Origin: an uncultured Lachnospira sp. | Lineage (GTDB): Bacteria; Bacillota; Clostridia; Lachnospirales; Lachnospiraceae | NCBI GenBank assembly: GCA_910585095.1 | Contig: CAJUBU010000014.1 | Coordinates: forward strand, 37,740-101,739 | Direction: 5' to 3' | Length of the DNA: 64,000 bases | In this document: positions 53,733-61,795 of the stretch, in pieces | Layout: each line of letters starts with the position of its first letter | How positions within the stretch are numbered: the stretch's first letter is position 1 | Notes under the pieces: generated by a model | Seen by the model: the letters and a program-made list of their open reading frames with translations, nothing else | Database searches by the model: none | Told to the model about the DNA's origin: nothing | Program-made: the position numbers and the translations under genes

Positions 53733-54641
53733 ATGAACAATTCTATTGAAATTAAAAATCTAAATAAGTTTTATGGAAAGAAACACGCATTAAAAAATAT
53801 CAATCTTTCTATCAAACAGGGTATGTTTGGCTTATTGGGCAGAAATGGTGCAGGAAAAACAACGCTAATGAAAACACTTGCCACCTTACACCAAAAGAAA
53901 AACGGAGAAATTACCATTTGTGATATACCTATTGAAAATGCAAAAGAAATTCGCAAAATTGTCGGATATTTGCCACAAGATTTTTCTATGTACCCATCAA
54001 TGAACGTTGCATGTGCTATGAATTATCTTGGCATTTTATCTGGACTAAATACGACTGAGAGAACACAACAAACAGAAAATCTTTTAAAAAAAGTCAATTT
54101 ATCACAACATAAAGATAAAAAAGTAAAAGAACTATCTGGAGGAATGAAACGCCGACTTGGCATTGCACAGGCATTGTTAAATAATCCAAAAGTATTAATT
54201 GTCGATGAACCAACTGCTGGGCTTGACCCTGAAGAGCGTATTCGATTCCGCAATCTATTATCTGAAATTGCCGAAGACCGCATTGTTATTCTCTCAACGC
54301 ATATTGTTGGTGATATTGAAGCCACCTGTGAAGACATTGCTATATTAAATGACGGAAAAGTTTTATATAACGGAACCGTAGACAATCTTTTAAATACAGC
54401 ACAAGGAAAAATCTTTACAAAAGTAACTGATAAAAAAGAACTTCCTAAATTAAAAAAAGAACTTATTATTACTAGTATGCACACTCAAAATGAAAAAATT
54501 TATATCCGTTTTTTATCCAAATGTTCCATTCATGATGCCCAAATGTGTGAACCTAATATTGAAGATGCCTATATGTTATATTTAAGTGAAAATGGAATGT
54601 ATCCTGCTTTATCTATTAATGATTTAGGAGGTGAACAATAA
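53733..54641 (+). CDS. ABC transporter ATPase (ABC-2 exporter)
   Basis: This 302-residue ATPase has Walker A GRNGAGKTTLMKTL, the Q-loop YLPQDFSMYP, signature ELSGGMKRRLGIAQA, Walker B VLIVDEPTAGLD and ILSTHIVGDI. The C-terminal 80 residues are a regulatory extension. The ATG at 53733 follows ACAGAAATGAGGATTACA; an upstream ATG at 53700 is in the repeat junction and lacks a ribosome site. It is first of a three-gene operon with two permeases. Confidence 0.92.
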   Translation: MNNSIEIKNLNKFYGKKHALKNINLSIKQGMFGLLGRNGAGKTTLMKTLATLHQKKNGEITICDIPIENAKEIRKIVGYLPQDFSMYPSMNVACAMNYLGILSGLNTTERTQQTENLLKKVNLSQHKDKKVKELSGGMKRRLGIAQALLNNPKVLIVDEPTAGLDPEERIRFRNLLSEIAEDRIVILSTHIVGDIEATCEDIAILNDGKVLYNGTVDNLLNTAQGKIFTKVTDKKELPKLKKELIITSMHTQNEKIYIRFLSKCSIHDAQMCEPNIEDAYMLYLSENGMYPALSINDLGGEQ

Positions 54642-55888
54642 TGCTATTTTTTCAAGAACTAAAAAAAACAATATTTTCCATCTCTTATATTTTGATTATT
54701 ATAGTACTTATTGCAGGGCTATATTCACAAGACGCATTAAGCTTTAAAGACCGTAAAATAAGTGAGCCACAAGTTGGCGAAAATTATGGTACAACAACAA
54801 AAGAAGTTCCAGAAATTATTATGCCTGCTGCATTGGAGCAGCTATGGGGAGAATTTTGTGAAAATAATTATAAAACATATCCTATTGGACTTATTAAAAA
54901 CATTAAATTAAATGACAGCGAACAAGATAAAGTCATTCAAATTATTTCCACAATTACAGGAATGGAGAAAGATGTCATCTTAAAGGCTAAAGAGCAATTT
55001 CCTAACAATTTCAGTGACACTGTGCTAAATATAAAGACCAATATAAATTATTCTGACTTTAAAGATTTGATGCAGCAAATTGATGATATTTTAGGCGGAG
55101 GTTCTAGTTACAACAAAGATGCTTTGATAAGCTTTGGAATTGTTCCAATTAGCTATGAAGAAGCCCTCCATCAATATAACCTTGCTGTAAATGAAGATAA
55201 AATAACAGGCGGATATGCTCGCTTATTTTCCGACTATGCAGTGGCTATGGTTCTATCAGTATTACCTGTTTTTCTTGCAATTATTATATTTATAAAAGAC
55301 CGAAGGGCAAATATGTCTGAGATAATATACACAAAAAATATATCTGCTGCCAAAATAATTATAACTCGTTATTTTGCTATTATTACAGCAATAATGATAC
55401 CTGTTATTATTTTATCCTATATTTCTAATGCCTCTGTCTGGGGATTATATAATGACACCCGTTTAGATTATCTTGCCCCATTAAAATATGATTTTGGATG
55501 GATTATGCCAAGTGTTATGACTGCAACTGCTGTTGGTATGTGCTTGACAACACTCACCAATACGCCAATAGCTGTTGTTGTTCAAGGATTTTGGTGGCTG
55601 TTGGATATTAATATTGGTATAAAATCAGTAAAATCTGGATATTCCCTTTTTCGATTAATACCAAGGCACAATGCAAGTACTGTATCCTATTTTCGGACAC
55701 AAGACTATATCAATCATTTTAATTCATTAATTGCCAATCGTCTATTGTTTGTAGGATTATCTATTTGTTTGATAATCATAACTATTTTGATATATGAAAT
55801 GAAAAGAAAGGGAAAATTAAATGAAAACTTCCAACTTAAAAAAGCCGTTTCCAATTTTAGAAATCGCAAAAATAAATATTCAACATAA
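54641..55888 (+). CDS. Large ABC-2 type permease
   Basis: This 415-residue membrane protein has an N-terminal helix (about 10-28), a long extracellular domain (about 30-195) and five to six C-terminal helices. The loop KDRRANMSEIIYTKNISAAK is typical of bacteriocin-type ABC-2 permeases. It starts in the TAATG overlap with the ATPase stop. The last 22 codons overlap the next permease gene. Function inferred from context: export or immunity of a peptide or drug. Confidence 0.85.
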   Translation: MLFFQELKKTIFSISYILIIIVLIAGLYSQDALSFKDRKISEPQVGENYGTTTKEVPEIIMPAALEQLWGEFCENNYKTYPIGLIKNIKLNDSEQDKVIQIISTITGMEKDVILKAKEQFPNNFSDTVLNIKTNINYSDFKDLMQQIDDILGGGSSYNKDALISFGIVPISYEEALHQYNLAVNEDKITGGYARLFSDYAVAMVLSVLPVFLAIIIFIKDRRANMSEIIYTKNISAAKIIITRYFAIITAIMIPVIILSYISNASVWGLYNDTRLDYLAPLKYDFGWIMPSVMTATAVGMCLTTLTNTPIAVVVQGFWWLLDINIGIKSVKSGYSLFRLIPRHNASTVSYFRTQDYINHFNSLIANRLLFVGLSICLIIITILIYEMKRKGKLNENFQLKKAVSNFRNRKNKYST

Positions 55889-56468
55889 TGCACTTTCATC
55901 AATTATTGTTTGTATTATTATAATTACTTTGATACCTATTATTGTTGGAACTGCAAATTTAGATAACAATGCAGCCGCACTGCCAATGGAAATGTTTGTT
56001 TCATTAATTGCAATTGTAATTTTAACACCAATATTCCAGCCAGAACAAAATTCAGATATTAACGACTTAGTTTCATCAAAATATATCAATATTACAAACA
56101 TTTATATAATTAGAACAATTTATTCCATCATTTTTTTAACCATATTGATTAGTCTATTTTCAGTCTATATGTATATTCGTCATTGTGATATCACTTTATG
56201 GCTTATTATTGGAACGATATCCGATGCAATTTTTCTTGGTTCATTAGGCATGATTACTTCTTCTATATGCAACAACACAATTATTGCATATATGATACCA
56301 ACAGTCTTTTATGCTCTAAACTATGGAATGGGCAGTAAATTAAAAAATTTTTATTTATTTTCTATGACAACAGGACAATTTACACCTAAAATATGGATGC
56401 TTGCCACAGGAATTTTGCTTATTATAGCAGCAATTTTATTAAAAGAAATACAAAAAAAGTTTCGATAA
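55821..56468 (+). CDS. Small ABC-2 type permease subunit
   Basis: This 215-residue protein with six helices starts MKTSNLKKPFPILEIAKINI after AAAGGGAAAATTAA. It begins within the 3' end of the larger permease gene (68-bp overlap in another frame), an unusually long overlap that implies coupled translation. It is probably the second membrane subunit of the transporter. Confidence 0.8.
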   Translation: MKTSNLKKPFPILEIAKINIQHNALSSIIVCIIIITLIPIIVGTANLDNNAAALPMEMFVSLIAIVILTPIFQPEQNSDINDLVSSKYINITNIYIIRTIYSIIFLTILISLFSVYMYIRHCDITLWLIIGTISDAIFLGSLGMITSSICNNTIIAYMIPTVFYALNYGMGSKLKNFYLFSMTTGQFTPKIWMLATGILLIIAAILLKEIQKKFR

Positions 56469-56505
56469 TATATAAATGCTCTTTTTAAAATTGTACACTT
56501 CCTAA

Positions 56506-56605
56506 TAAGTCAAATACCACACACACCAGAGTTATAATGTGTCCAAAGAACGCTATGGTATTTGACCCTCGCGGCAATCATTGCTCATAAGAATAAATCT
56601 GCTAA
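56506..56605 (+). repeat. Interspersed repeat Y, copy 2
   Basis: AAGTCAAATACC ... GTGTCCAAAGAACGCTATGG then TATTTGACCCTCGCGGCAAT and TTGCTCATAAGAATAAA matches the copy at 22113. The first internal hairpin has decayed. Confidence 0.65.
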
Positions 56606-56805
56606 TTTATATTTTAAAAAATGTAATGAAAACTTGACAAAATATATTAACAAGAAAACTTGGCAGTGGTATTATATAATGGTAAAGTAAACTTAGCAAA
56701 TAAATAAGAAAATATACCATATAAACAAAGATGAAGTTTTAGCAAAAAGCAGAGCAGAAAATAAAAATAAAGATATATATGAATAAGAATTTTTAGGAGA
56801 AAGCT

Positions 56806-57351
56806 ATGGAAAAATGCAAATTAGAGAATCTCTCATTGACAGGCAGATTATGTTATTTATTTATGTGCATTGAAAAATATCTTACCATATGTTATCCCCA
56901 AAAAGAATGGATATTCGTAGCAAAGAAAATGTGGCAATGGACAAATGTTTACTGGAATGAAGGTTGTGATATATATTCTGTTGTTGTTCCTGAATATCTT
57001 TTTGAGTTTGATAATTATGAAAAAACAAATACGCTTGCTTTTGAGGGAAAGCTGTCTAAAAAAGATTATTTGGAATTGACAAATTTATTTGCTGGTTTGA
57101 CAACAGGAAACCCAGAAGATGAAATCAATCAAGTTTTAATGTTACCAATAGAATTTAATAACGAATGTGAATGTACGAACTTTGATACTGCAAACAATCC
57201 AACATTGAAGATTTTATATAAAATGCAGGATTTTTTATCTCTGCACAATATTTCTTTTCCATCTGTAAGCCGTATTCAAAATATGACAGTGAATCAAAAA
57301 AATGGTTGGGGTAATTTTATAGACAGCAAATATCTTTCAATAATTAATTAA
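56806..57351 (+). CDS. Protein of unknown function
   Basis: This 181-residue soluble protein starts MEKCKLENLSLTGRLCYLFM behind AGGAGAAAGCT. It is rich in aromatic residues and has no catalytic motif I recognise. The pattern of helix, WEFD-like strands and a mixed C-terminus (SVSRIQNMTVNQKNGWGNFI) recalls small immunity-type proteins, but this is only an impression. It is monocistronic between repeats Y and X. Confidence 0.6.
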   Translation: MEKCKLENLSLTGRLCYLFMCIEKYLTICYPQKEWIFVAKKMWQWTNVYWNEGCDIYSVVVPEYLFEFDNYEKTNTLAFEGKLSKKDYLELTNLFAGLTTGNPEDEINQVLMLPIEFNNECECTNFDTANNPTLKILYKMQDFLSLHNISFPSVSRIQNMTVNQKNGWGNFIDSKYLSIIN

Positions 57352-57505
57352 GCGGATATTCGCAATCGGTTACGCTACTTGCTTAAACCCTCTAGTTGCT
57401 ATCGCAGTTTTTCAGTGAAAACTTATACTCCCACAGAAACAAGGAATGTCCCCCACTTATGCCTTTGCAGCATTGAAGCAGGAGACTTCCTTGATAAGGT
57501 TAAAT
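57349..57505 (+). repeat. Interspersed repeat X, complete copy 3
   Basis: It begins TAAGCGGATATTCGCAATCG and ends TTGATAAGGTTAAA. The same chain of hairpins as copy 2 is present with some decay. Its last bases supply the stop codon (57500-57502) of the DUF2828-type gene on the other strand. Confidence 0.85.
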
Positions 57506-58948
57506 TGTTATACATTCATATCGTTCTGAATTAATTACACTCTGCATAAATTCAACTGGTGTATATCCAATACAGCCAAGCAGCTGCTTAAATACGGTTG
57601 TAGACTGTCCACTACATAATTGAACGCCTTTTTTTGTCTTGTCTGAATGAAAAATATTATTTCGACTATTGACATTCCAAAAAATAAGATTTGGTATATC
57701 GTATCCTTTTGACTTAAATTTATGAAACATTTTATCATAAAAGCTCCAGTCACGGCTTCCGCAATAATCAATTTCCATATCTGAAATAACAATAATTGAC
57801 TTTGGCATCTCTTCTCTTGGAACATCATTATCAATGGCAATTTTAAGCACCTTTTCAAAAGCTGCACATAAATTTGTATTCATGCCCCACTCTGCCTTGG
57901 ATGTATTTAAAATTTTTTGGTGTAAGGTCTCTCCCTTTAACAACTCAATCTTAGGGTCTGCACTAAATGTCATAAACATATTATGATATGCTCCAACATT
58001 TCTTTCTGCAAAATAAATTGCAAGCCCAATAGATGTTGCCATTGGTCTGCCATACATGGAACCAGAAACATCAGCCATAACAACTGCATTGGTATTCTCT
58101 TCTATGTAATTTGGCAGCTGCCTCCACTGTGCTTCAAGAACACGGCTATCCTCCTTATTATAAAGAATTTTCTCCACAATATCATATGGATAAAGCGTTG
58201 CCGAATTAATTTTTTCATCACTAGCAAGAACCTTATTGATAAACGCCTCAAATCTATCCTTATCATGCTTCATAAATGTGTTTCTGTAAATCATCATTGC
58301 CCTGCTTGGCACCTTAGAATACTTAATTTCTTTCCAACGGTTTGCCGACATAAGGCTCTCAACAACTTCGATTTGCTTTCTCATACTGCGTACAATTCGC
58401 TTAAAATTATAAACAGGATAGCCCAGTTTTTGCGCTGTCAAAATACCCAATCTTCTCGTTTCCTTTGAGCTTGCATCCGCTGTTTTTATCCACTTTGCAA
58501 GCAGTGAAACAGCATTTCCTTCATTTAAATTTCGTAAATCTTCTTCAAACTGCTTCTTCATTGCAGACCACATATCTTCTTCAAGAGATGTTCCGATAAG
58601 ACAGTATAAATCATCATAACGCCCAAAGACTCCAATTAAATCAAGATTCTTTTTTAATGCCTCAGGATGAACATCTGCCATATACTTTAATAATATACGA
58701 AAAACTTTTCTCTCTCCTAAGCCTTCACGAATATCTCTTGCATAAAATACAATTTTGGTAGCAAATAAAGGATTTTCTTTATATGCCTCAGCAAACAAAG
58801 ACTGAATACGTGATTCTTCCTTATTACGCAAAGCGCCAATTGTTGAAAATAAATCTAGGCAGGCATCCCCTGTGGTATTTAGTGCTACCGCACCATTTTC
58901 TGTCCTAGTAAATGCTGCCTCTTTTCTCATCTCATCTGCAAATCCCAT
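57500..58948 (-). CDS. DUF2828-type protein: TROVE-like helical repeats plus vWA domain
   Basis: This 482-residue protein has an N-terminal helical-repeat region (about 30-280) with LFATKIVFYARDIREGLGER, LDLIGVFGRYDDLYCLIGT and SLLAKWIKTADASSKETRRL, similar in layout to the RNA-binding TROVE domain of Ro60. A C-terminal von Willebrand A domain (about 285-455) has an intact metal site NAVVMADVSGSMYGRPMATS, AEWGMNTNLCAAFEKVL and IIVISDMEID. Function of the family is unknown; Ro60-like proteins bind Y RNAs and misfolded RNA. The ATG follows GAAAGGAG. Directly upstream, in the same transcript, are three tRNA-like RNAs, a strong hint that it is an RNA-binding partner. Confidence 0.85.
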   Translation of the reverse strand: MGFADEMRKEAAFTRTENGAVALNTTGDACLDLFSTIGALRNKEESRIQSLFAEAYKENPLFATKIVFYARDIREGLGERKVFRILLKYMADVHPEALKKNLDLIGVFGRYDDLYCLIGTSLEEDMWSAMKKQFEEDLRNLNEGNAVSLLAKWIKTADASSKETRRLGILTAQKLGYPVYNFKRIVRSMRKQIEVVESLMSANRWKEIKYSKVPSRAMMIYRNTFMKHDKDRFEAFINKVLASDEKINSATLYPYDIVEKILYNKEDSRVLEAQWRQLPNYIEENTNAVVMADVSGSMYGRPMATSIGLAIYFAERNVGAYHNMFMTFSADPKIELLKGETLHQKILNTSKAEWGMNTNLCAAFEKVLKIAIDNDVPREEMPKSIIVISDMEIDYCGSRDWSFYDKMFHKFKSKGYDIPNLIFWNVNSRNNIFHSDKTKKGVQLCSGQSTTVFKQLLGCIGYTPVEFMQSVINSERYECITI

Positions 58949-58975
58949 AAGAGTTTTCTCCTTTCATGACTCTGT

Positions 58976-59130
58976 TTTGTGTTGCGGATTCGAACCGCTA
59001 TATACTCATTTACTCGAAATGAATAATATTTTACTATGAACACTATTGCTGTAAGAGCCACATTTTTACATGACGCGTTTGATTTATAAGATTATCAGTC
59101 TTATCCAAAAATTGCTGTATGCGTCACAAA
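58976..59130 (-). ncRNA. tRNA-like RNA 3, most derived
   Basis: The ends TTTGTG and CACAAA can form an acceptor-like stem. Next to the 3' end is a T arm GCGG-TTCGAAT-CCGC, preceded by a long variable-arm-like hairpin CATTT-CGAGT-AAATG. No D arm is recognisable. The 5' half is a stem GACGC/GCGTC enclosing ATAAGA/TCTTAT. The motif TACAGCAAT occurs twice, within TGTGACGCATACAGCAAT and TGTGGCTCTTACAGCAAT, suggesting an internal duplication. It ends 27 bp before the protein start. Confidence 0.6.
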
Positions 59131-59260
59131 GACGGCGACAGGATTTGAACCTGCAAAACCATATGGTCAGAAATTCCCCTAAAATAAAAAATGCTGTTTC
59201 GGTCACTCAAATGACCACTATTTTAATAATTTCCGCGTCTTGCCTTTCCGCCACGCCGCC
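59130..59260 (-). ncRNA. tRNA-like RNA 2 (class II, leucine-tRNA-like frame) with enlarged anticodon arm
   Basis: The acceptor stem GGCGGCG/CGCCGTC (7 bp), a D arm GCG-GAAAGGCAAGA-CGC, a long variable arm ACCATATGGT and a T arm GCAGG-TTCAAAT-CCTGT are present. The anticodon stem position holds GAAATT/AATTTC, but the loop is replaced by about 55 nt. These include TAAAATA/TATTTTA, the hairpin GGTCA-TTTGAG-TGACC and the motif AAACAGCATTTTT. No 7-nt anticodon loop and no encoded CCA. Confidence 0.7.
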
Positions 59261-59262
59261 AA

Positions 59263-59375
59263 TCGGGAAGAGAGGACTCGAACCTCCAACATACGGCTTA
59301 TCATGCTAAAATAATTGCTGTTAGTTTCACAAACATGAAACATTTTTCGTCGCTCTACCATTGAGCTACTTCCCG
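59263..59375 (-). ncRNA. tRNA-like RNA 1 (class I frame) with enlarged anticodon arm
   Basis: The acceptor stem CGGGAAG/CTTCCCG, TA, D arm GCTC-AATGGTA-GAGC, a 5-nt variable loop and T arm GGAGG-TTCGAGT-CCTCT plus discriminator A are tRNA-perfect. The anticodon arm is replaced by about 60 nt closed by ACG/CGT. It carries hairpin GTTTCA-TGTTTG-TGAAAC followed by AACAGCAATTATTTTAGC. It abuts RNA 2 with two bases between. No CCA is encoded. Confidence 0.7.
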
Positions 59376-59414
59376 AAATAAAATATCTATATGTCTACTC
59401 TTGCAGACTATTTT

Positions 59415-59443
59415 AGTATAATATATTTTATCAAGTTTATCAA
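59415..59443 (-). promoter_or_regulatory. Near-consensus promoter of the tRNA-like RNA/DUF2828 operon
   Basis: On the minus strand TTGATA (59438-59443), a 17-bp spacer and TATACT (59415-59420) point toward the RNAs, about 40 bp upstream of RNA 1. A small hairpin GTCT/AGAC follows. Confidence 0.75.
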
Positions 59444-59624
59444 GTTTTGTTTAACATATTTTAACAAAATATATTGACAAAAACTTCAATAAAAATAAGA
59501 ATAATCCAACTATCCTAATTAACAATATTAATTTTTTAAAGTATACTTAAATAATCAAAAATAACATTATCAAAAAATATTATCACATTAAATTTGTTTA
59601 CTGAAAGGAAATAAAAACAATACC

Positions 59625-60196
59625 ATGTCCCATTTTTTAATGAAACCTAAAATTGATTTTGCCTTTAAAGAAAATTTCCAGATACTTTAAAAAATAGAAC
59701 AATAAGTTCAGAAAAAAACAAGATATGCGATGATGAATTTTATTCTTGCTTTCATATTAGAGAAGACAATCATCATTTTTTATACACTGATAAAATGGAG
59801 TTTCATGTAATAGAATTACCAAAACTTCCAAAAGAACTAAAAGAAAACAGTACTGATATTTTATTATGGGCTAAATTTATCAACGCTGAAAGAGAAGAGG
59901 AATTTAAAATGTTAGCTTCTAAAAACACCTATATTGATAGTGCTTATGAACGACTACAAGTTATTAGTCAAGATAAATAAAAACAAATGGAATACGATGC
60001 ACGCCAAAAAGCAATTCTTGACCATAATCAAATGGTTCTTGAGGCAACTGAAAAAGGACTGAAACAAGGCATTGAAAAGAGCATTGAAATTGTAGTGAAA
60101 AAGCTTATTGCTGCTGGTTATCCAACAGATACAATTGCCCAATTAACAGATATTTCTTCTAACATTATTGAAAAAATGCGAACAGATACAGAATAA
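59625..60196 (+). pseudogene. Rpn-family (PD-(D/E)XK) recombination-promoting nuclease remnant
   Basis: The start MSHFLMKPKIDFAFKENFQ is the family's N-terminus but runs into TAA. The nuclease core is deleted. Sequence resumes with EFYSCFHIREDNHHFLYTDK, MEFHVIELPKLPKELKEN and a C-terminal LQVISQDK*KQMEYDARQKA with a TAA inside the usual helix. It ends AGYPTDTIAQLTDISSNIIE. These are parts of the PD-(D/E)XK nuclease family transposase (Rpn). Deletion and two stops make it non-functional. Confidence 0.75.
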
Positions 60197-60201
60197 TTAG
60201 C

Positions 60202-60287
60202 AAAAACTGTTGTAAGATGAAATCAATTAACAAAATAGCAACTTTAATTTGTTGTTTTGTATAAATTTTCATTTTATAACAGTTTTT
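60202..60287. repeat. Inverted repeat of the ACTGTTGTA group
   Basis: AAAAACTGTTGTAAGATGAAA (60202-60222) is nearly complementary to TTTCATTTTATAACAGTTTTT (60267-60287). The interior includes GTTGTTTTGT and AACAAAATAGCAAC. It lies just after the Rpn remnant and looks like a small palindromic element or terminator. Confidence 0.6.
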
Positions 60288-60435
60288 ATTTTTTATACAA
60301 ATTACTTAGTGTTTTATTACATTTTTCAACAGATAAGTTGCACTTATATTTAAGAGAAAGACATAACTTTTCTACTGAAATTATAAGTAAATCGCAAATC
60401 GAATTACGAATATCCTTTGACTATATAAAAATATA

Positions 60436-60497
60436 TTGACAAAACAACTATTTTTAACTAAAATTAAAACAGATGTTTTAAAACATTAGTTTTTAAT
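60436..60497 (+). promoter_or_regulatory. Promoter and operator of the TetR-ABC-FtsX operon
   Basis: TTGACA (60436-60441), a 17-bp spacer and TAAAAT (60459-60464) form a good promoter. The palindrome ATGTTTTAAAACAT (60473-60486), with outer arms AATTAAAAC and GTTTTTAATT, begins at the -10 and should bind the TetR repressor. Confidence 0.8.
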
Positions 60498-60516
60498 TAA
60501 ATCAGGAGGAAAAAAT

Positions 60517-61095
60517 ATGCCGCCAAAAGCAAAATTTAACAAAGAAGAAATTATTGAAGCTGCACTTTCTATCGTTTGCGAACAAGGCTTTGATGCGCTG
60601 ACTGCCAGAGCATTAGGCACAAAACTTGGCAGTTCAGCGCGTCCAATTTTTACAGTATTTCAATCGATGGAGGAAGTCCAAACAGAAGTTATTGCTACTG
60701 CTAGAGAGCAATACAACCGTCATATTAGGGAGGCTTTATCTCAATCCAAAAATATTCATCGTTTTAAATGTGTTGGTGAAAAATATATAAAATTTGCTAT
60801 ATCCGAACCGAAACTCTTTCAGCTTCTTTTTATGAAAGAACAAGAACATATGCCTAATTTTACAAATATTTTACCAATTATAGAAACAAACTATGAACAA
60901 ATTTTATCTTCTATTGAAGAAGAATATGGCTTTGACCGCTCCAGCTCACAACGAATTTATCAGCATTTATGGGTATATACACATGGTATTGCAACACTAT
61001 GTGCTACAAAAATGTGTTGTTTTACAAAAGAAGAAATCAGCAACATGATGACAGAGATATTTAAAAGTATTTTAAAAGAAATGAAAGGAATATAG
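60517..61095 (+). CDS. TetR-family regulator of an ABC/FtsX exporter
   Basis: This 192-residue regulator starts MPPKAKFNKEEIIEAALSIV after CAGGAGGAAAAAAT. The recognition part is ALTARALGTKLGSSARPIFT then VFQSMEEVQTEV; it lacks the common aromatic YYHF turn, as seen in the TetR_C_33-like group. It lies 3 bp from the ATPase gene, with a palindromic operator at the promoter. Confidence 0.88.
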   Translation: MPPKAKFNKEEIIEAALSIVCEQGFDALTARALGTKLGSSARPIFTVFQSMEEVQTEVIATAREQYNRHIREALSQSKNIHRFKCVGEKYIKFAISEPKLFQLLFMKEQEHMPNFTNILPIIETNYEQILSSIEEEYGFDRSSSQRIYQHLWVYTHGIATLCATKMCCFTKEEISNMMTEIFKSILKEMKGI

Positions 61096-61098
61096 GAT

Positions 61099-61791
61099 AT
61101 GATTGAAGTTAAGAATATTAAAAAATCATATGGAAAGGATGAGAATAAATCGAAAATATTAAAGGGTATCAGCACTCAGATTAAAGACCATTCTTTTACT
61201 GTTATTTTAGGGGCTTCTGGTTCTGGTAAATCGACCTTGTTAAATTTAATTTCTGGATTAGAACACCCTGACAGCGGAAATATTTTGTATGATAACCATG
61301 ATATTACTTCTTTTTCAGATGAACAATTGACATCTTTTAGAAAAAAAAATATTGGATTTATTTTTCAGCAATATTATTTGCTGCCTAATATGAATGTAGA
61401 AAAAAATGTAAAAATGGGCGCTGACCTAGCAAACAATAAAGATTATAAGAATATTATTGAAGCTGTTGGACTTAAGGAAAAATCACATAAATACCCAAGT
61501 CAGCTATCAGGCGGTGAACAGCAGCGAGTATCTATTGCAAGAGCATTAGCCAAAAAACCTAAAGTTCTGTTTTTAGATGAGCCGACAGGCGCTTTAGATG
61601 AACAAACGGGTCGCTCGGTTCTTCATTACATATGTGAACTTCATAAAGAATATGGCTTTACTATTGTAATGGTAACACATAACCAAAATATTGCTGAAAT
61701 GGCAGATACCGTTATTATGATGAACAGCGGCAAAATAGCACAAATTTATAACAATGCTGCCACTAAAAATGCCTATGAGATTGGATGGTGA
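61099..61791 (+). CDS. ABC transporter ATPase, LolD/MacB type
   Basis: This 230-residue ATPase has Walker A GASGSGKSTLLNLI, FIFQQYYLLPNM, signature LSGGEQQRVSIARAL, Walker B VLFLDEPTGALD and MVTHNQ. It pairs with the FtsX-like permease that starts 4 bp after its stop. A role in removing amphipathic compounds or peptides is inferred from the family. Confidence 0.93.
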   Translation: MIEVKNIKKSYGKDENKSKILKGISTQIKDHSFTVILGASGSGKSTLLNLISGLEHPDSGNILYDNHDITSFSDEQLTSFRKKNIGFIFQQYYLLPNMNVEKNVKMGADLANNKDYKNIIEAVGLKEKSHKYPSQLSGGEQQRVSIARALAKKPKVLFLDEPTGALDEQTGRSVLHYICELHKEYGFTIVMVTHNQNIAEMADTVIMMNSGKIAQIYNNAATKNAYEIGW

Positions 61792-61795
61792 AACT

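Noticed and set aside
59130..59375. Two ordinary tRNA genes (glycine/leucine-like)
   Set aside because: Acceptor, D and T arms fit, but there is no 7-nt anticodon loop. The arm is replaced by 55-60 nt with shared motifs, and no CCA follows.
59130..59375. Group I introns in tRNA genes
   Set aside because: The insertions are only about 55-60 nt, far too short for a group I intron, and lack its core elements.
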